Numbered from the stretch's first letter, positions 9,456 through 19,093 are shown. The stretch is DNA of 64,000 nucleotides from Methylomonas sp. (GCA_026988155.1 JALSLW010000032.1:16144-80143); one strand, 5' to 3'. Translations and numbers: made by a program. The notes: generated by a model from the sequence alone, not told the origin.

Positions 9456-9647
9456 AAATACAGGCTAGGAAAATAGGGTGTGTATGCCTCTAAATTCATT
9501 TGATTTATATGGATGCTGTTATCCTCGAATCTATGGGCGGGGGGGTATTCTGATAGTAGCAAGGTTTCTCTTCGGTTTGAGATGACAGAATGTTGGCTAT
9601 ACCTATCAAGCCAAAGCTGTCAGATCACTAGAATAAAGGAAAAAGTC

Positions 9648-10766
9648 ATGGCGATAGAAATTGAAAAGGCAGCATCTGCTAAAAAAACCAGTGCAAATAT
9701 CAATATAAACATAAATCTAACTGGCCCGACAAAAGTTACGGCTAAAGACCGTATGTTTTTTATTGAACAGCTGGCCTTAATGATAGAAACGGGCAGTGAT
9801 TTGCACACGAGTCTGGATATACTGCAGCAGCAAGTTAAAAAACCGGAACTGGTCAGAGTCATCTCTGATATTAGAGATAAAATAGGTGAAGGAAAAACCT
9901 TTTCCAGTGCAATGGCTAAACACCCTGAGGTTTTTTCCGGTACCTATGTCAGTTTAATCGAAGCAAGTGAAAGTGGCGGCTATTTGCAGCGCATTCTGGA
10001 GCATCTGGTTGAAATGGAAAAGCAGCGGGATGAATTGAATACTTCACTGATATCGGCTGTTTCCTATCCTGCATTTCTAATGGTATTTTCAGTTGCGATG
10101 GTAATTTTTATACTGGTCGTAGTGTTTCCAAAATTTGCAGAGATGTTTGTTGCCATTCAGGATCAGCTGCCTTCCACAACCCTATTTTTAATGGCAGCCA
10201 GCCATATTATTATCGACTATTGGTGGGCTATACTGCTTGGGATTTCTGTTTTGGCCATGGGGTGTTCTGTCTGGCTTAAAAGCGAATCTGGCAATCAGGT
10301 AGTTGCTAGTTTTAAGCTAAAGGCGCCGGGAATTAAACATATCTTTATTAAAATATATTTAATTCAGATTATGCGGGTGCTGGGGTTGTCTCTAAAGCAT
10401 GGGGTCAATTTGGTTGAGGCGTTGGGGATATCTAGAGATGTTGCAAAAAACCATATTTTTCATCAATTTGTAGATGGCCTTATTGATAATATCAATGATG
10501 GAAAAAAGTTGGCATTCGGTTTTAATGAAGCTGTATTTATTCCGCCTATGGTCAAGCAAATGATTGCCACTGGAGAAGAAACAGGGAACTTAGCTCTTGT
10601 TTCTACACGTATTGCAGATTATTTTCAGAAAGAATTGGAAAAGCAGCTACAATTAGTTACAAAGGCAATTGAGCCTATTATGCTAATCGTTATGGGGGTA
10701 ATTGTAGGTGTATTGGTTAGTTCGTTAATTTTGCCCATTTTTAAATTATCCCATGCGGTACATTAA
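9648..10766 (+). CDS. Type IV pilus/type II secretion inner-membrane platform protein (PilC/GspF)
   Basis: I placed the start at ATG 9648, preceded by AAAGGA; an open frame continues upstream to 9513 but that part is not family-like. The 372-residue product has two T2SSF repeats. The first begins around FIEQLALMIETGSDLHTSLD and the second around QIMRVLGLSLKHGVNLVEAL. Three membrane helices are visible at about 170-195, 215-235 and 345-368, and ATGEETGNL near 310 is typical of the family. It should form the inner-membrane base that couples the STAS-MshEN ATPase, 190 bp upstream, to pilin polymerisation. No PilD peptidase, secretin or alignment proteins are nearby, so these would come from elsewhere in the genome. 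Confidence 0.9.
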   Translation: MAIEIEKAASAKKTSANINININLTGPTKVTAKDRMFFIEQLALMIETGSDLHTSLDILQQQVKKPELVRVISDIRDKIGEGKTFSSAMAKHPEVFSGTYVSLIEASESGGYLQRILEHLVEMEKQRDELNTSLISAVSYPAFLMVFSVAMVIFILVVVFPKFAEMFVAIQDQLPSTTLFLMAASHIIIDYWWAILLGISVLAMGCSVWLKSESGNQVVASFKLKAPGIKHIFIKIYLIQIMRVLGLSLKHGVNLVEALGISRDVAKNHIFHQFVDGLIDNINDGKKLAFGFNEAVFIPPMVKQMIATGEETGNLALVSTRIADYFQKELEKQLQLVTKAIEPIMLIVMGVIVGVLVSSLILPIFKLSHAVH

Positions 10767-10819
10767 TTATAAATTTTTAAAATGAAATATGCTATAGATC
10801 ACACAAATGATTTTCAGTT

Positions 10820-10849
10820 TTGAAAAAAATAAATTAATGCAACTATAAT
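10820..10849 (+). promoter_or_regulatory. Sigma70-type promoter of the pilin gene
   Basis: TTGAAA (10820-10825) and TATAAT (10844-10849) are separated by 18 bp, 28 bp before the pilin start codon. The near-consensus match and the gap after pilC suggest the pilin is transcribed on its own at high level, as expected for a major structural subunit. Confidence 0.6.
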
Positions 10850-10876
10850 TGCTATATATTTCCATAGGAAACTAGT

Positions 10877-11455
10877 ATGTCCCAATACTCTTTAAAAAAA
10901 CAATTAATCAAGGGGTTTACCCTTGTAGAATTATTGATTGTTGTTATTATTTTGGCTATTTTAGCGGCTATTGTGGTACCTCAGTTTGCTAGTTCTACTG
11001 ATGATGCAAAATTATCTTCTTTAGACACAACCTTAGCTAATATGAGATCAGCTATAGATCTTTATTATCAGCAGCATGGGAAATACCCAGGCGCTGTTAT
11101 TTCATCCGGCGCTACATGTGATGCCGGTACTGCTGATACAACTGGGTCTACTGGAAGCCTTGATAAGGCTTTTATTGCTCAGTTAACGCGCTATACTAAT
11201 GCGACGGGTCAAGCATGTACAGGAAGTGGTGTTAATTTTAAATATGGTCCCTATCTTAAAAAAGATGTACTGCCTAATAATGCAATTACAGGGAAAAATA
11301 CAATTACCATTAGTACTGCAGGTGTTTTAGGAATGGTATCAACTACTACAGATCTTAGTAAAGGGTGGCTATTTGATACAAAGACGGGGCAATTTATTGC
11401 TGATGATCACCGTCTTGTACCTCCAAGTACTACGGAATATTATGATATGCGTTAA
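10877..11455 (+). CDS. Type IV pilin-like protein (prepilin)
   Basis: The protein has a 13-residue basic leader ending in Gly, then the class III signal FTLVELLIVVIILAILAA, with Glu at mature position 5, so PilD-type cleavage and N-methylation are expected. The hydrophobic helix is followed by a pilin alpha-helix and a globular domain rich in Gly, Thr and Ser with two cysteines that could close a disulfide loop. The total of 192 residues fits a major pilin or pseudopilin. GGAAAC lies eight bases before the ATG. With the adjacent ATPase and platform genes it forms a minimal filament set. Pilin or pseudopilin cannot be decided from sequence alone. Confidence 0.88.
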   Translation: MSQYSLKKQLIKGFTLVELLIVVIILAILAAIVVPQFASSTDDAKLSSLDTTLANMRSAIDLYYQQHGKYPGAVISSGATCDAGTADTTGSTGSLDKAFIAQLTRYTNATGQACTGSGVNFKYGPYLKKDVLPNNAITGKNTITISTAGVLGMVSTTTDLSKGWLFDTKTGQFIADDHRLVPPSTTEYYDMR

Positions 11456-11543
11456 CTATAAGGTTGGGAAAATGAGAAGCTACGTGACATGCCCCAGCGT
11501 ACAAAAGCAATCAATACAGCCTTATTTAGGTGCTGTTTAGCTT

Positions 11544-11573
11544 AACCCATTATTAAATAGTTAATATTGGGTT
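11544..11573. terminator. Hairpin between convergent genes
   Basis: A 13-bp stem with one mismatch (AACCCATTATTAA / TTAATATTGGGTT) and an ATAG loop lies between the pilin gene and the convergent PEP-CTERM gene. It has no clear T-run on either strand, so it may be a weak bidirectional terminator or mRNA end protector. Confidence 0.5.
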
Positions 11574-11598
11574 CTTCGCTCTCTTCCTCAGCAAAAAA

Positions 11599-12156
11599 TT
11601 AGTTTTTTCTTAGTTCTCGGCTATTCTGTCTTAAAAGTACAAAACCAATTAAAAGTAAGGATAAAGCATGAGGTTCTGGGACTAAGCTATAGTTCTGGCT
11701 ATTAAGGGAGGTATAATTTCCGGGGAGGTCCTCAAAAATACCTGTTCCTGCATAACCAGCAAAGCTCAGAAAAGCAAATGCATTATCAAAAGACGCACCA
11801 TCAAGGCATGAACCATTTAAGCAGAAAATAAAATCAAGTATGCTGCCGTTCAATGATAATAGTGCTGGCGATGCTACGCCTGTGCCAACAAATGCAGTGG
11901 AACCAAAATCACTGTTTTGTATGGATTGTGCTACGTTATCAACTTTAACTGTGTCAATGTCAGTAACGACAACCGAGTTATTGTCTGCTTGCAGGATACC
12001 CTGAAGATTCATGTCTAGCATTGTCCCTGTTGACATTTCAAATGATAGTTCAAAGCGAGCAGCTTTCGTCTCGCCAGCAAATGAAATAAAAAGGATTAGC
12101 AGTGGCAGATAAAGCCATTGCAGGCTGTTTTGGTTCCAGTAATTATTATTTAACAT
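11599..12156 (-). CDS. PEP-CTERM sorting-signal protein
   Basis: The 185-residue exported protein has an N-terminal signal segment (LQWLYLPLLILFISFAG), a beta-rich Ser/Asn/Asp-rich body and a C-terminal tag with VPEPHALSLLLIGFVLL followed by basic residues. This is the PEP-CTERM architecture that is handled by exosortase and usually linked to exopolysaccharide and surface assembly. Two cysteines (FCLNGSCLDG) may pair. No enzyme motif is seen, so a structural or matrix role is likely. It is transcribed alone, convergent with the pilin gene. Confidence 0.8.
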   Translation of the reverse strand: MLNNNYWNQNSLQWLYLPLLILFISFAGETKAARFELSFEMSTGTMLDMNLQGILQADNNSVVVTDIDTVKVDNVAQSIQNSDFGSTAFVGTGVASPALLSLNGSILDFIFCLNGSCLDGASFDNAFAFLSFAGYAGTGIFEDLPGNYTSLNSQNYSLVPEPHALSLLLIGFVLLRQNSRELRKN

Positions 12157-12582
12157 TATCTTTTTTAAGTATAAGTAACCCTAGCAATATTTGAGATGAA
12201 AGTTTAAAACTATTATCATTAAAATATAGGATTTGGTAATGATGGCAGGCCACCCAGGAATTTCGGATTATATATAATTAAAATGCTTATTTGCAACACA
12301 TATTTATCTTTAATATTGTGCCATAAGTCTCAAAGCTGTTTTCTTCTAAAGCAAAATAACAATAAAATTAAGAGATAACCTATATCCAGATATTCCGTGG
12401 AACTTTTAACATGGCAACTGGAAAAAAATATCTCGCTCATTAGTGTTTTATATTCTTAAGTTAGCATGGCTTGTCAACTTGAGCGGGAATATTGCTTACT
12501 CAGCTTATATAAATTCTTAAATAAATAAAAAAATGATAAGGTTCATCTGTATCTAATTATTTAAAAGGTAATTTCCAAGATA
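12157..12582. other. Intergenic region, divergent promoters expected
   Basis: This 426-bp AT-rich stretch separates the divergent PEP-CTERM gene and truD. I see no open frame of note, no strong hairpin and no promoter good enough to name. Confidence 0.5.
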
Positions 12583-13644
12583 ATGACAAACCTTATTCAA
12601 CAGACAATTAATATTCCTCGTTGGGCCGCCGCTTATGGCGGACCTCAGAGCTTAGGAAAAATTAAAACCAAGCCGGTAGACTTTATTGTTGAAGAACAGT
12701 TAACCTTCAGACCGGAAGGAGCTGGCGAACATGCTTTTATCCAGATAGAAAAGTCTGGAGAAAATACCGAATATGTTGCTAGGTTGCTTGCCAGGTTTGC
12801 AGGTGTTAGGCAGCGAGATGTCAGTTTTGCCGGTTTAAAAGACCGTCACGCAATTACAACGCAGTGGTTTAGTGTCTGGCTGCCAGGTAAAGAAGACCCA
12901 GACTGGACACAGCTAGAATCAGAAACAATAAAAATTATACAGGTTGATCGGCATGCCAGAAAACTTAAGCGCGGGGTATTGTCCGGAAATGTGTTTCAGG
13001 TTTTGATTAGAGAGTGGGAGGGTAATAAAGCCAAGCTCGAAAAACAGTTACTGCAGATTAAAAATTATGGGTTTCCGAATTACTTTGGCATGCAGCGGTT
13101 TGGCCGGTTAGGACAAAATATAAATAAAGCGCTGGCAATGTTTGATGGGGCAAAAATAAAACGTGAACAGCGCAGTATCTATTTATCGGCGGCACGTTCA
13201 TATCTATTTAACCAGTTATTGGCTAAACGAATTGAAGAAGGGTGCTGGGATAAAGCTATTACAGGGGATGTATTGATTTTTGATCAATCGAACAGTTATT
13301 TTAAAGCAGAACATCTGGATGAGTCTATTATAGAGCGCATAAAGCAGGGTGAAATTCACCCTGCAGGCATGATGTTTGGGAAAGGGCAAAGTGAAGCAAG
13401 TGGTGAAGCACTGAAACTTGAAGCATCAATTGTTAATAAAAATCAGATTCTGGCAGATGGTCTGATTAAATATAATTTATCTTCAGACCGTCGTGCCTTA
13501 CGGGTACTAGTTAATGACTTAAGATGGGAGTTCCTGAATGATTCAAATTTATTGCTTAAGTTTACTTTGCCTGCGGGATGTTATGCGACCTCTTTAGTCA
13601 GAGAGCTGATTGATGTAGATACTGCTAAATTGAACCCAATATGA
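12583..13644 (+). CDS. truD: tRNA pseudouridine(13) synthase TruD
   Basis: The 353-residue protein matches TruD, which isomerises U13 of tRNA-Glu. The catalytic Asp is in FAGLKDRHA (D87). GNVFQVLIR, YFGMQRFG and the C-terminal LPAGCYATSLVRELI are further family features. The length fits the E. coli enzyme. Its last four bases overlap the ATG of the following SpoU methyltransferase (ATGA), which implies translational coupling of two RNA-modification genes. Confidence 0.95.
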   Translation: MTNLIQQTINIPRWAAAYGGPQSLGKIKTKPVDFIVEEQLTFRPEGAGEHAFIQIEKSGENTEYVARLLARFAGVRQRDVSFAGLKDRHAITTQWFSVWLPGKEDPDWTQLESETIKIIQVDRHARKLKRGVLSGNVFQVLIREWEGNKAKLEKQLLQIKNYGFPNYFGMQRFGRLGQNINKALAMFDGAKIKREQRSIYLSAARSYLFNQLLAKRIEEGCWDKAITGDVLIFDQSNSYFKAEHLDESIIERIKQGEIHPAGMMFGKGQSEASGEALKLEASIVNKNQILADGLIKYNLSSDRRALRVLVNDLRWEFLNDSNLLLKFTLPAGCYATSLVRELIDVDTAKLNPI

Positions 13645-14171
13645 ATATAGTTGTGTTAGAGCCTAAAAACAGAGCAAATTTGGCAACTATCATTAGAAGC
13701 GGACAAAACTTTGGGGTGAGAGCCGTTTTTGTTATTGGCGGGTTTGTAAAGGAACAGTATAAAGGCAATATTCATAAATTTTCTCATCAAATGAATACTC
13801 AAGATGGTCTTTCAGCTATTACTTTGCTTTATTTTGAACGGTTAGCTGATTTTCTGAAGCATTTACCCGCTCAAACCACCTTGGTTATCGTTGAGTGTAT
13901 TGATGATTCTTCAGACCTTAGAAGGTTTAAGCACCCAGAAAATGCCACTTATATGTTTGGCCGGGAGGCGAAGGGAATAACTAAGGAAGATATACAGCAT
14001 ATAAAACAGTATTTTACAGCATTGCATAAAGATATGCCTGCTGAGTTTATTGGTAGGCAGCATAAAACTGCACATTTAGAATTTGTAAAAATAGAGACGC
14101 CTCAATCACTTAATCTAGGCGTTTGTGCATCTGTTGTTATGTATGACCGACACAGTAAAAATATAATTTAG
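13641..14171 (+). CDS. SpoU/TrmH-family RNA 2'-O-methyltransferase
   Basis: The 176-residue protein is a minimal SPOUT methyltransferase. The N-terminal part MNIVVLEPKNRANLATIIRS and GQNFGVRAVFVIGG corresponds to motif 1, TYMFGREAKGI to motif 2 and SLNLGVCASVVMYDRH to motif 3 of the trefoil knot that binds S-adenosylmethionine. The exact RNA target (tRNA or rRNA) is not evident. Coupling to truD suggests tRNA. Confidence 0.85.
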   Translation: MNIVVLEPKNRANLATIIRSGQNFGVRAVFVIGGFVKEQYKGNIHKFSHQMNTQDGLSAITLLYFERLADFLKHLPAQTTLVIVECIDDSSDLRRFKHPENATYMFGREAKGITKEDIQHIKQYFTALHKDMPAEFIGRQHKTAHLEFVKIETPQSLNLGVCASVVMYDRHSKNII

Positions 14172-14176
14172 CAATT

Positions 14177-14362
14177 TTAAATTGAACGTACAAAACGATT
14201 AATAAATAAATCAGCTGGCTCATCAGAATCCAAATAGGCATTAAATAATTTAATAGCTTTGGAAGGAGAAATAAATGCAAAGGCACCATGTCCTTTCTTT
14301 ATTAAAAACCGGTGATGCAATTGCTCAATAAACTCAATACGGCTTTTATCTAGCTTAGACAT
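14177..14362 (-). CDS. Small conserved-looking protein, unknown function
   Basis: This is a 61-residue basic, helical frame (MSKLDKSRIEFIEQLHHRFL) with AAGGAA nine bases upstream of its ATG on the minus strand, which is why I believe it is translated. There are no membrane segments, cysteines or recognised domain. It is convergent with the SpoU methyltransferase and divergent from the PPi-PEPCK gene. Confidence 0.5.
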   Translation of the reverse strand: MSKLDKSRIEFIEQLHHRFLIKKGHGAFAFISPSKAIKLFNAYLDSDEPADLFINRFVRSI

Positions 14363-14545
14363 GTGATATTTCCTTAAATGATTATTTTATTTCAATATAG
14401 TTATACTTATAAGACAAATCTGTGAACCCGTTTAGTAAACTAAAAAATACAGGCAAAAACTTGTGAAATGGATAATATGCAGTATATTGCTCTAGTAATT
14501 CTATATTAACAATTTGTGCATCCTTAACGGATTGCCAGGAGAGAA

Positions 14546-17500
14546 GTGGTGGATTTAGCAAAAGCATTGGGTTTGAATGTTCCGGAACAGGACCCTGAAG
14601 TGGTACATCAGAAGTTGCATCTGTACATTAACCTCAAGCTAGCTTCTTGTGGTCAGCCTACATGCCTGCAGGGTGATTCGGTTGATTTTATGACAATAGC
14701 AGATGATATGCTGCGCAGTTTTGTTGAAAAAAGCCGTCAGCTGACATCCCATCATTACCCTGCCGATCAACGGATACAGGATTTTATAGATAATTATCTG
14801 GCAGATCTGAATCTAGATAATATACCGGCTTTGCCGACACTTACCTTTGAATTGGACCGGCATGGCATAGCCAGAGAACTATCATTGCCAGCAGGAGAAG
14901 ATACCTTTAACTCTGATTGCGTATCCAGCTACAGAGTTAAGCAGGGAGTATTGCATAACCCTGCAAATGACCGCAGAACTACAAAAGGTTCGTTTCATAT
15001 TGCAGCAGGCGGGCTGCCCGTTCCGGCAGATAAAAAAGAAGTGCCTAAACAAACTTTTGCGGCAATGCTGGCACATGCTTTAAAGCCACCTAAAGAAATG
15101 AATATGCTGCCGTATACAGCGAATGAAGAAACACCTGCCTTTATGTTTACTTCTTTAATGTTGAGGCCCATTGTATGTCCTGAAATTCCTGGTATTGCAG
15201 AAGAAAAAAGCATGGAGATCAGGTTTTTTGCGCCAGGCACCTTGGTCAGTAACCTGGATTTTGTAGAAAGTATTTTTGGCAATGGCGGAAACCCTGCTTT
15301 GCCTGAGTTTGATGCAGCCCTTGATGTAGAGCATTGGACAGGACAGAGCGGCTGTGTGATTTTGGCTCCGCATTTAGTCAAACTGACTAAAAAAGAACTG
15401 GATTTGCCTCATTGGGATGATGCAACTGAGCGGCAACGCAAAGATGGCATGTGCTGGAAAGATTCTGCAGAGCTGTATAACGATGGGCAGGCCTTTAAGC
15501 TAACTGCTCGTGATGAAAGGGGCGTTATTGTCACGATGTTGGCTGATAACTATTTTGGCTATTGCAAGAAAGAAGTTAAAACCCAAATTGGCTATGCGGC
15601 CAATCTTTATGGATTTGCCGAAGAAGAGCATGCAGGAGGCGCGCTAGCCTTTCAGCGCCAGATTCACGGTAATGAATATGGCGCTGGCGGAGCAACTAAA
15701 GAAGCAGGGTTTAGTTTTAACGATATGGTTAAAAGCTATGGTGAAATAATGCAGCTTATGCCTGAAGGCTATGCAATTGATAGGCAATACCCTGAAATAA
15801 TTTATGTACCGCAAGATGTAAAGATGGATGCGATGGCACAAACAGTCAGCTGGAAAAATGATAAGCTGACCTGGAATACAGATAAGAAAACTTCTAGCTT
15901 AAGACTGCAGCCAGGAAAAATATACATAAAACCTAATGGCTACAAACTGGAATTGGTAAAGCATCCTGCCGCACCTTCATGGCGTATTGTTGGGACAGCA
16001 TCAGAAGGCACTTTTTGCCATAAGCCCAGTACAGTTTCAGGTGGCGGTAAGTCAGAGATTTCCAAGTCAATCAATGATGCGGTTATCTATAATTCATTTT
16101 TTGTAAATGATTTGAATGATGATTTAGGCAGAGTTCAGGCAATATTTGATAAAGACTACAGCTACCGGTTTAAGGCGGATATTAATAAAGCCGATAAAGT
16201 GCCTAGCCGGGCATTATTAAGTGCTAATAGAAGCTTGGGATCAGTCATTAAATTACTAACGCCCTCTTCCAGCTATACTGATGAATATAATGAGTGGCTA
16301 AACGATATTCCGCCCTATATCAGGGCTTTGGTATTGCTGATCAAACGATTCTATCAGGCTGAGTGGGGGGATAATTGGCGACAATATTTTTCTGCTGATA
16401 TTGTTGATGGTTCACCGGGGCATAACCTTAAATTTGAAGGAAGACAGATTATTGCCAGTTTTTTACGGGTAGGGTTTAATGAGCAAGGCGGGTGGCGTAC
16501 TTTTAAAGTTAGACAGGACTTTTATGCGGCTGAAAAGATACAGGTGGAAGATGATATTACCGCATCCGTTGTAGTTCCCGCTTCATTAGTTATTGGTTAT
16601 AACAGTAAAAATGGAGAGAGCGAAAACGTTAAATTAACGGCTAACTGTGAGTACCGGCTGTTTCAGCGTCCTGATGATGCAGTTATTCCCGGTTATGATA
16701 AGCAGACCGAGATTAACATGGCTGGGCCTGATAATTTTATTGCGAATTATGAGCCTTTATCTGGTGATAAGTTATCAGCAGTGGTTGAAGATGTACTGAC
16801 CATGTCCAAGTTTACTCAGCCTATGCATGATTTATTAGCACAGGCTTATCAGGACGGTGAAGGAATTGTTGTTTCATCAGCGCATCCGCGTATTGTAGAT
16901 GGCAAGCCTACTAAGAACCCTCGTTATTTGGAAAGGCGTGCAGATGTAATTAATCCAATTCGTAAGTATGTGGCAGACTTAGGTGTGCGGCTTCATAGAA
17001 AAATACCATTGCAGAATAAAATTATCCATCCGGTAAACGCAGTTTTAGCGGGTCGACGGAATAATCCGCCAGAACCTGGCATTCGGGCATTGGCTGTCTA
17101 TAACCCGATCCATTATCAGCAATTGCCTGAGCTGTTTATGGATTTTATCAGTTCCCTAACCGGTAAATCACCATCAACCACCGGAGCCGGAAGTGAAGGC
17201 GCCTTAACAAAAGGCCCTTTCAATGCACTCAGGGCAACAGCAGACTTAAATAATGCACTGGTTTCCTTTATATTGACCGGTTATGCCGGTTTCTCCAGTT
17301 CAGCTGGTCATATTGGCTCTTATGTAAAAGTCGACCATGATATTAGTTTGTTGATTCCTGAAATTTGGACGCGTTTGACAGTAGAGGAAAGGGATCCTTC
17401 CTACCTTATTGAGCAGGGGTACATGGAAGCTCTGGAAGATTTTGAGCATAATGGACAGACAGTATTAGCCAGTAGGCTTGGCTATAGGATCACTGAACAG

Positions 17501-18034
17501 TTTGTGCATGCATTTATGGGTAAAATATTTGATAACCCTACAGCAGTGCTAACTGAAGATATTCTTAAGCCGGAGACACAGAACTTAGATGATTATGTTG
17601 ATGGCATTCAAAATATTGTAGAAACTCAGAAAAAGGTTGCTCAGCAATATTTGGATGATGGCAGTATAAATGATGCATGTCCGCCATTACAGGCATTGCT
17701 GCATATTATGGCAACAGGGAGTTTTCAGGGAAATAATGTTCATGATTCTGAAATAAGGGACCTATTTACTAAAGAAAATCTATTGGCCTCAGACTGGTAT
17801 CTTGAGCGCTTGCAGATTAAACAAAATAGAGATATAGCTTTATGGCAGAAACATGTCAAAAGCCTACAGGCTTTTTCTGAAAAAACTAACTATGCAGATG
17901 AAGCTGAACGTCTGAATATTAATCAAAGGCTAATTAAGGCAAAAGCCGAACTTGAAAAAGTAGAAGGCGCAAGTTATCTTGAGCAGATGAAAGGGATGAT
18001 AGGTGCAGATCCTCTTAGGCCGGCAAGGTCATAA
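14546..18034 (+). CDS. PPi-type phosphoenolpyruvate carboxykinase
   Basis: The 1162-residue protein fits the diphosphate-dependent PEP carboxykinase family (about 1100-1200 residues; characterised in Propionibacterium and Entamoeba), which interconverts PEP + CO2 + Pi and oxaloacetate + PPi. Features I recall from the family are present: NPANDRRTTKGSFHIAAGG, KDERGVIV-like ARDERGVIVT with DNYFGYCKKEVKTQI, the phosphate-loop-like VSGGGKSEISKS, RSLGSVIKLLTPS, AGRRNNPPEPG, GAGSEGALTKGPFNA and KVDHDISLLIPE. AGGAG at 14537-14541 serves either GTG 14546 or GTG 14549. It is unrelated in sequence to ATP/GTP PEPCK. With ppdK 2 kb away it implies PPi-linked flux at the PEP-pyruvate-oxaloacetate node. 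Confidence 0.88.
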   Translation: MVDLAKALGLNVPEQDPEVVHQKLHLYINLKLASCGQPTCLQGDSVDFMTIADDMLRSFVEKSRQLTSHHYPADQRIQDFIDNYLADLNLDNIPALPTLTFELDRHGIARELSLPAGEDTFNSDCVSSYRVKQGVLHNPANDRRTTKGSFHIAAGGLPVPADKKEVPKQTFAAMLAHALKPPKEMNMLPYTANEETPAFMFTSLMLRPIVCPEIPGIAEEKSMEIRFFAPGTLVSNLDFVESIFGNGGNPALPEFDAALDVEHWTGQSGCVILAPHLVKLTKKELDLPHWDDATERQRKDGMCWKDSAELYNDGQAFKLTARDERGVIVTMLADNYFGYCKKEVKTQIGYAANLYGFAEEEHAGGALAFQRQIHGNEYGAGGATKEAGFSFNDMVKSYGEIMQLMPEGYAIDRQYPEIIYVPQDVKMDAMAQTVSWKNDKLTWNTDKKTSSLRLQPGKIYIKPNGYKLELVKHPAAPSWRIVGTASEGTFCHKPSTVSGGGKSEISKSINDAVIYNSFFVNDLNDDLGRVQAIFDKDYSYRFKADINKADKVPSRALLSANRSLGSVIKLLTPSSSYTDEYNEWLNDIPPYIRALVLLIKRFYQAEWGDNWRQYFSADIVDGSPGHNLKFEGRQIIASFLRVGFNEQGGWRTFKVRQDFYAAEKIQVEDDITASVVVPASLVIGYNSKNGESENVKLTANCEYRLFQRPDDAVIPGYDKQTEINMAGPDNFIANYEPLSGDKLSAVVEDVLTMSKFTQPMHDLLAQAYQDGEGIVVSSAHPRIVDGKPTKNPRYLERRADVINPIRKYVADLGVRLHRKIPLQNKIIHPVNAVLAGRRNNPPEPGIRALAVYNPIHYQQLPELFMDFISSLTGKSPSTTGAGSEGALTKGPFNALRATADLNNALVSFILTGYAGFSSSAGHIGSYVKVDHDISLLIPEIWTRLTVEERDPSYLIEQGYMEALEDFEHNGQTVLASRLGYRITEQFVHAFMGKIFDNPTAVLTEDILKPETQNLDDYVDGIQNIVETQKKVAQQYLDDGSINDACPPLQALLHIMATGSFQGNNVHDSEIRDLFTKENLLASDWYLERLQIKQNRDIALWQKHVKSLQAFSEKTNYADEAERLNINQRLIKAKAELEKVEGASYLEQMKGMIGADPLRPARS

Positions 18035-18064
18035 CTGCACACTATATACCACGCTTTATTCCTG

Positions 18065-18083
18065 AAGTCTCCTCTTAGGAGTC
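18065..18083 (+). terminator. Weak hairpin after the PPi-PEPCK gene
   Basis: AGTCTCCT and AGGAGTCT form a short stem with one mismatch and a CTT loop, 30 bp after the stop. There is no good T-run. A second hairpin pair (GAGCTTC 18130-18136 / GAAGCTC 18162-18168) lies between this and the kbp gene. Confidence 0.35.
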
Positions 18084-18273
18084 TATGTTTAAAAATCTAT
18101 ATTTCTGTTTACAGAATACAGTAATGATGGAGCTTCTGGAACTGATCTTTTTTAAGTGGCGGAAGCTCATGGGAAATCAGGTAGATATATATGGGAAAAT
18201 TTTATAAATGATTATACAATTAACTTTCAAGGTTGAATCTAACTGAAAATTTTTATTAATACGGAGAAATGCA

Positions 18274-18729
18274 ATGGGATTATTTGATTTTGCAAGCAAT
18301 ATAGGCAAAAAACTTTTTGGCAATGATGCAGAAGCCGGAGAAAAAATAACTGAATATATTGAAGCAAACAATCCGGGGATTGATAACCTGACTGCCGCTT
18401 TTAATGATGGAACTGTTAACCTGATAGGCACCACGGACAGCATGGAAGCGGCTCAAAAAGCTGTTTTGATGGCAGGCAATGTTGAAGGTGTTAATGAGGT
18501 TATTGTCAATATTGATGTAACAGAAGTTGAGGGAGATGTGCAGGCTGCGTTAGAGGCTGATAATGTGGAATATTACATAATTAAAAGTGGCGATTCACTG
18601 TCTAAGATTGCAAAAAACTTTTATGGCGATGCGATGGCGTATCCACGTATTTTTGATGCCAACAGAGAGGTAATATTAGATGCTGATCTGATTTATCCGG
18701 GACAAAAAATTAGAATCCCTCTAGACTGA
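18274..18729 (+). CDS. kbp: BON-LysM protein Kbp (YgaU-like)
   Basis: The 151-residue cytosolic protein starts MGLFDFASNIGKKLFG and has a BON domain (about 20-90) followed by a LysM domain (YYIIKSGDSLSKIAKNFYGD, 98-149). That order and length match Kbp/YgaU, a potassium-binding protein of E. coli needed for growth at high K+. No signal peptide is present. GGAGAA precedes the ATG. It is a single-gene unit ended by a clear terminator. Confidence 0.9.
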   Translation: MGLFDFASNIGKKLFGNDAEAGEKITEYIEANNPGIDNLTAAFNDGTVNLIGTTDSMEAAQKAVLMAGNVEGVNEVIVNIDVTEVEGDVQAALEADNVEYYIIKSGDSLSKIAKNFYGDAMAYPRIFDANREVILDADLIYPGQKIRIPLD

Positions 18730-18767
18730 TATTCTCCTGCTACCAAAGCACGGGAAACCTATTGTTA

Positions 18768-18815
18768 GGAAGTGAGGCATCGATCTTGCCTGATTTAAAC
18801 CTCGCTTCCTTTTTT
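18768..18815 (+). terminator. Rho-independent terminator of kbp
   Basis: GGAAGTGAGG (18768-18777) pairs with CCTCGCTTCC (18800-18809) apart from one G-T pair, and a run of T follows directly. Confidence 0.8.
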
Positions 18816-19093
18816 ATGTTCAAAAAAAGCTAAGTTTTTGCATATCTATTTAATTATAACAGTGTATTTTTCTAGAAATGTTTAATAGTTTTTAATGCTT
18901 TATTCTGTCAGGCTGTGCTTCATTTAGTATTAAGAAAGTTAACTTTGACCCCTAGAGTAAGTCATGGGGGCTGTTTTACTTGACCCATGTTTAAGGTTTG
19001 GCTGGCAGGAACTGAGGATTTTGATTTACCTAACTTGCTGCATACCTTACAATTCATCTGCGGTTAAAAAAACAATAACACTAGGAGAGTAAT

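Noticed and set aside
9513..9647. N-terminal extension of the PilC-like protein
   Set aside because: The extension is not family-like, whereas ATG 9648 has a good ribosome-binding site.
14382..14567. 61-residue reverse frame upstream of the PPi-PEPCK gene
   Set aside because: It overlaps the 5' end of the large gene, lacks a ribosome-binding site and occupies the expected promoter region.
18940..19010. Operator with CATGGG / CCCATG arms before the peroxidase gene
   Set aside because: Arms are only six bases at a long spacing and could be chance; not enough to call a site.
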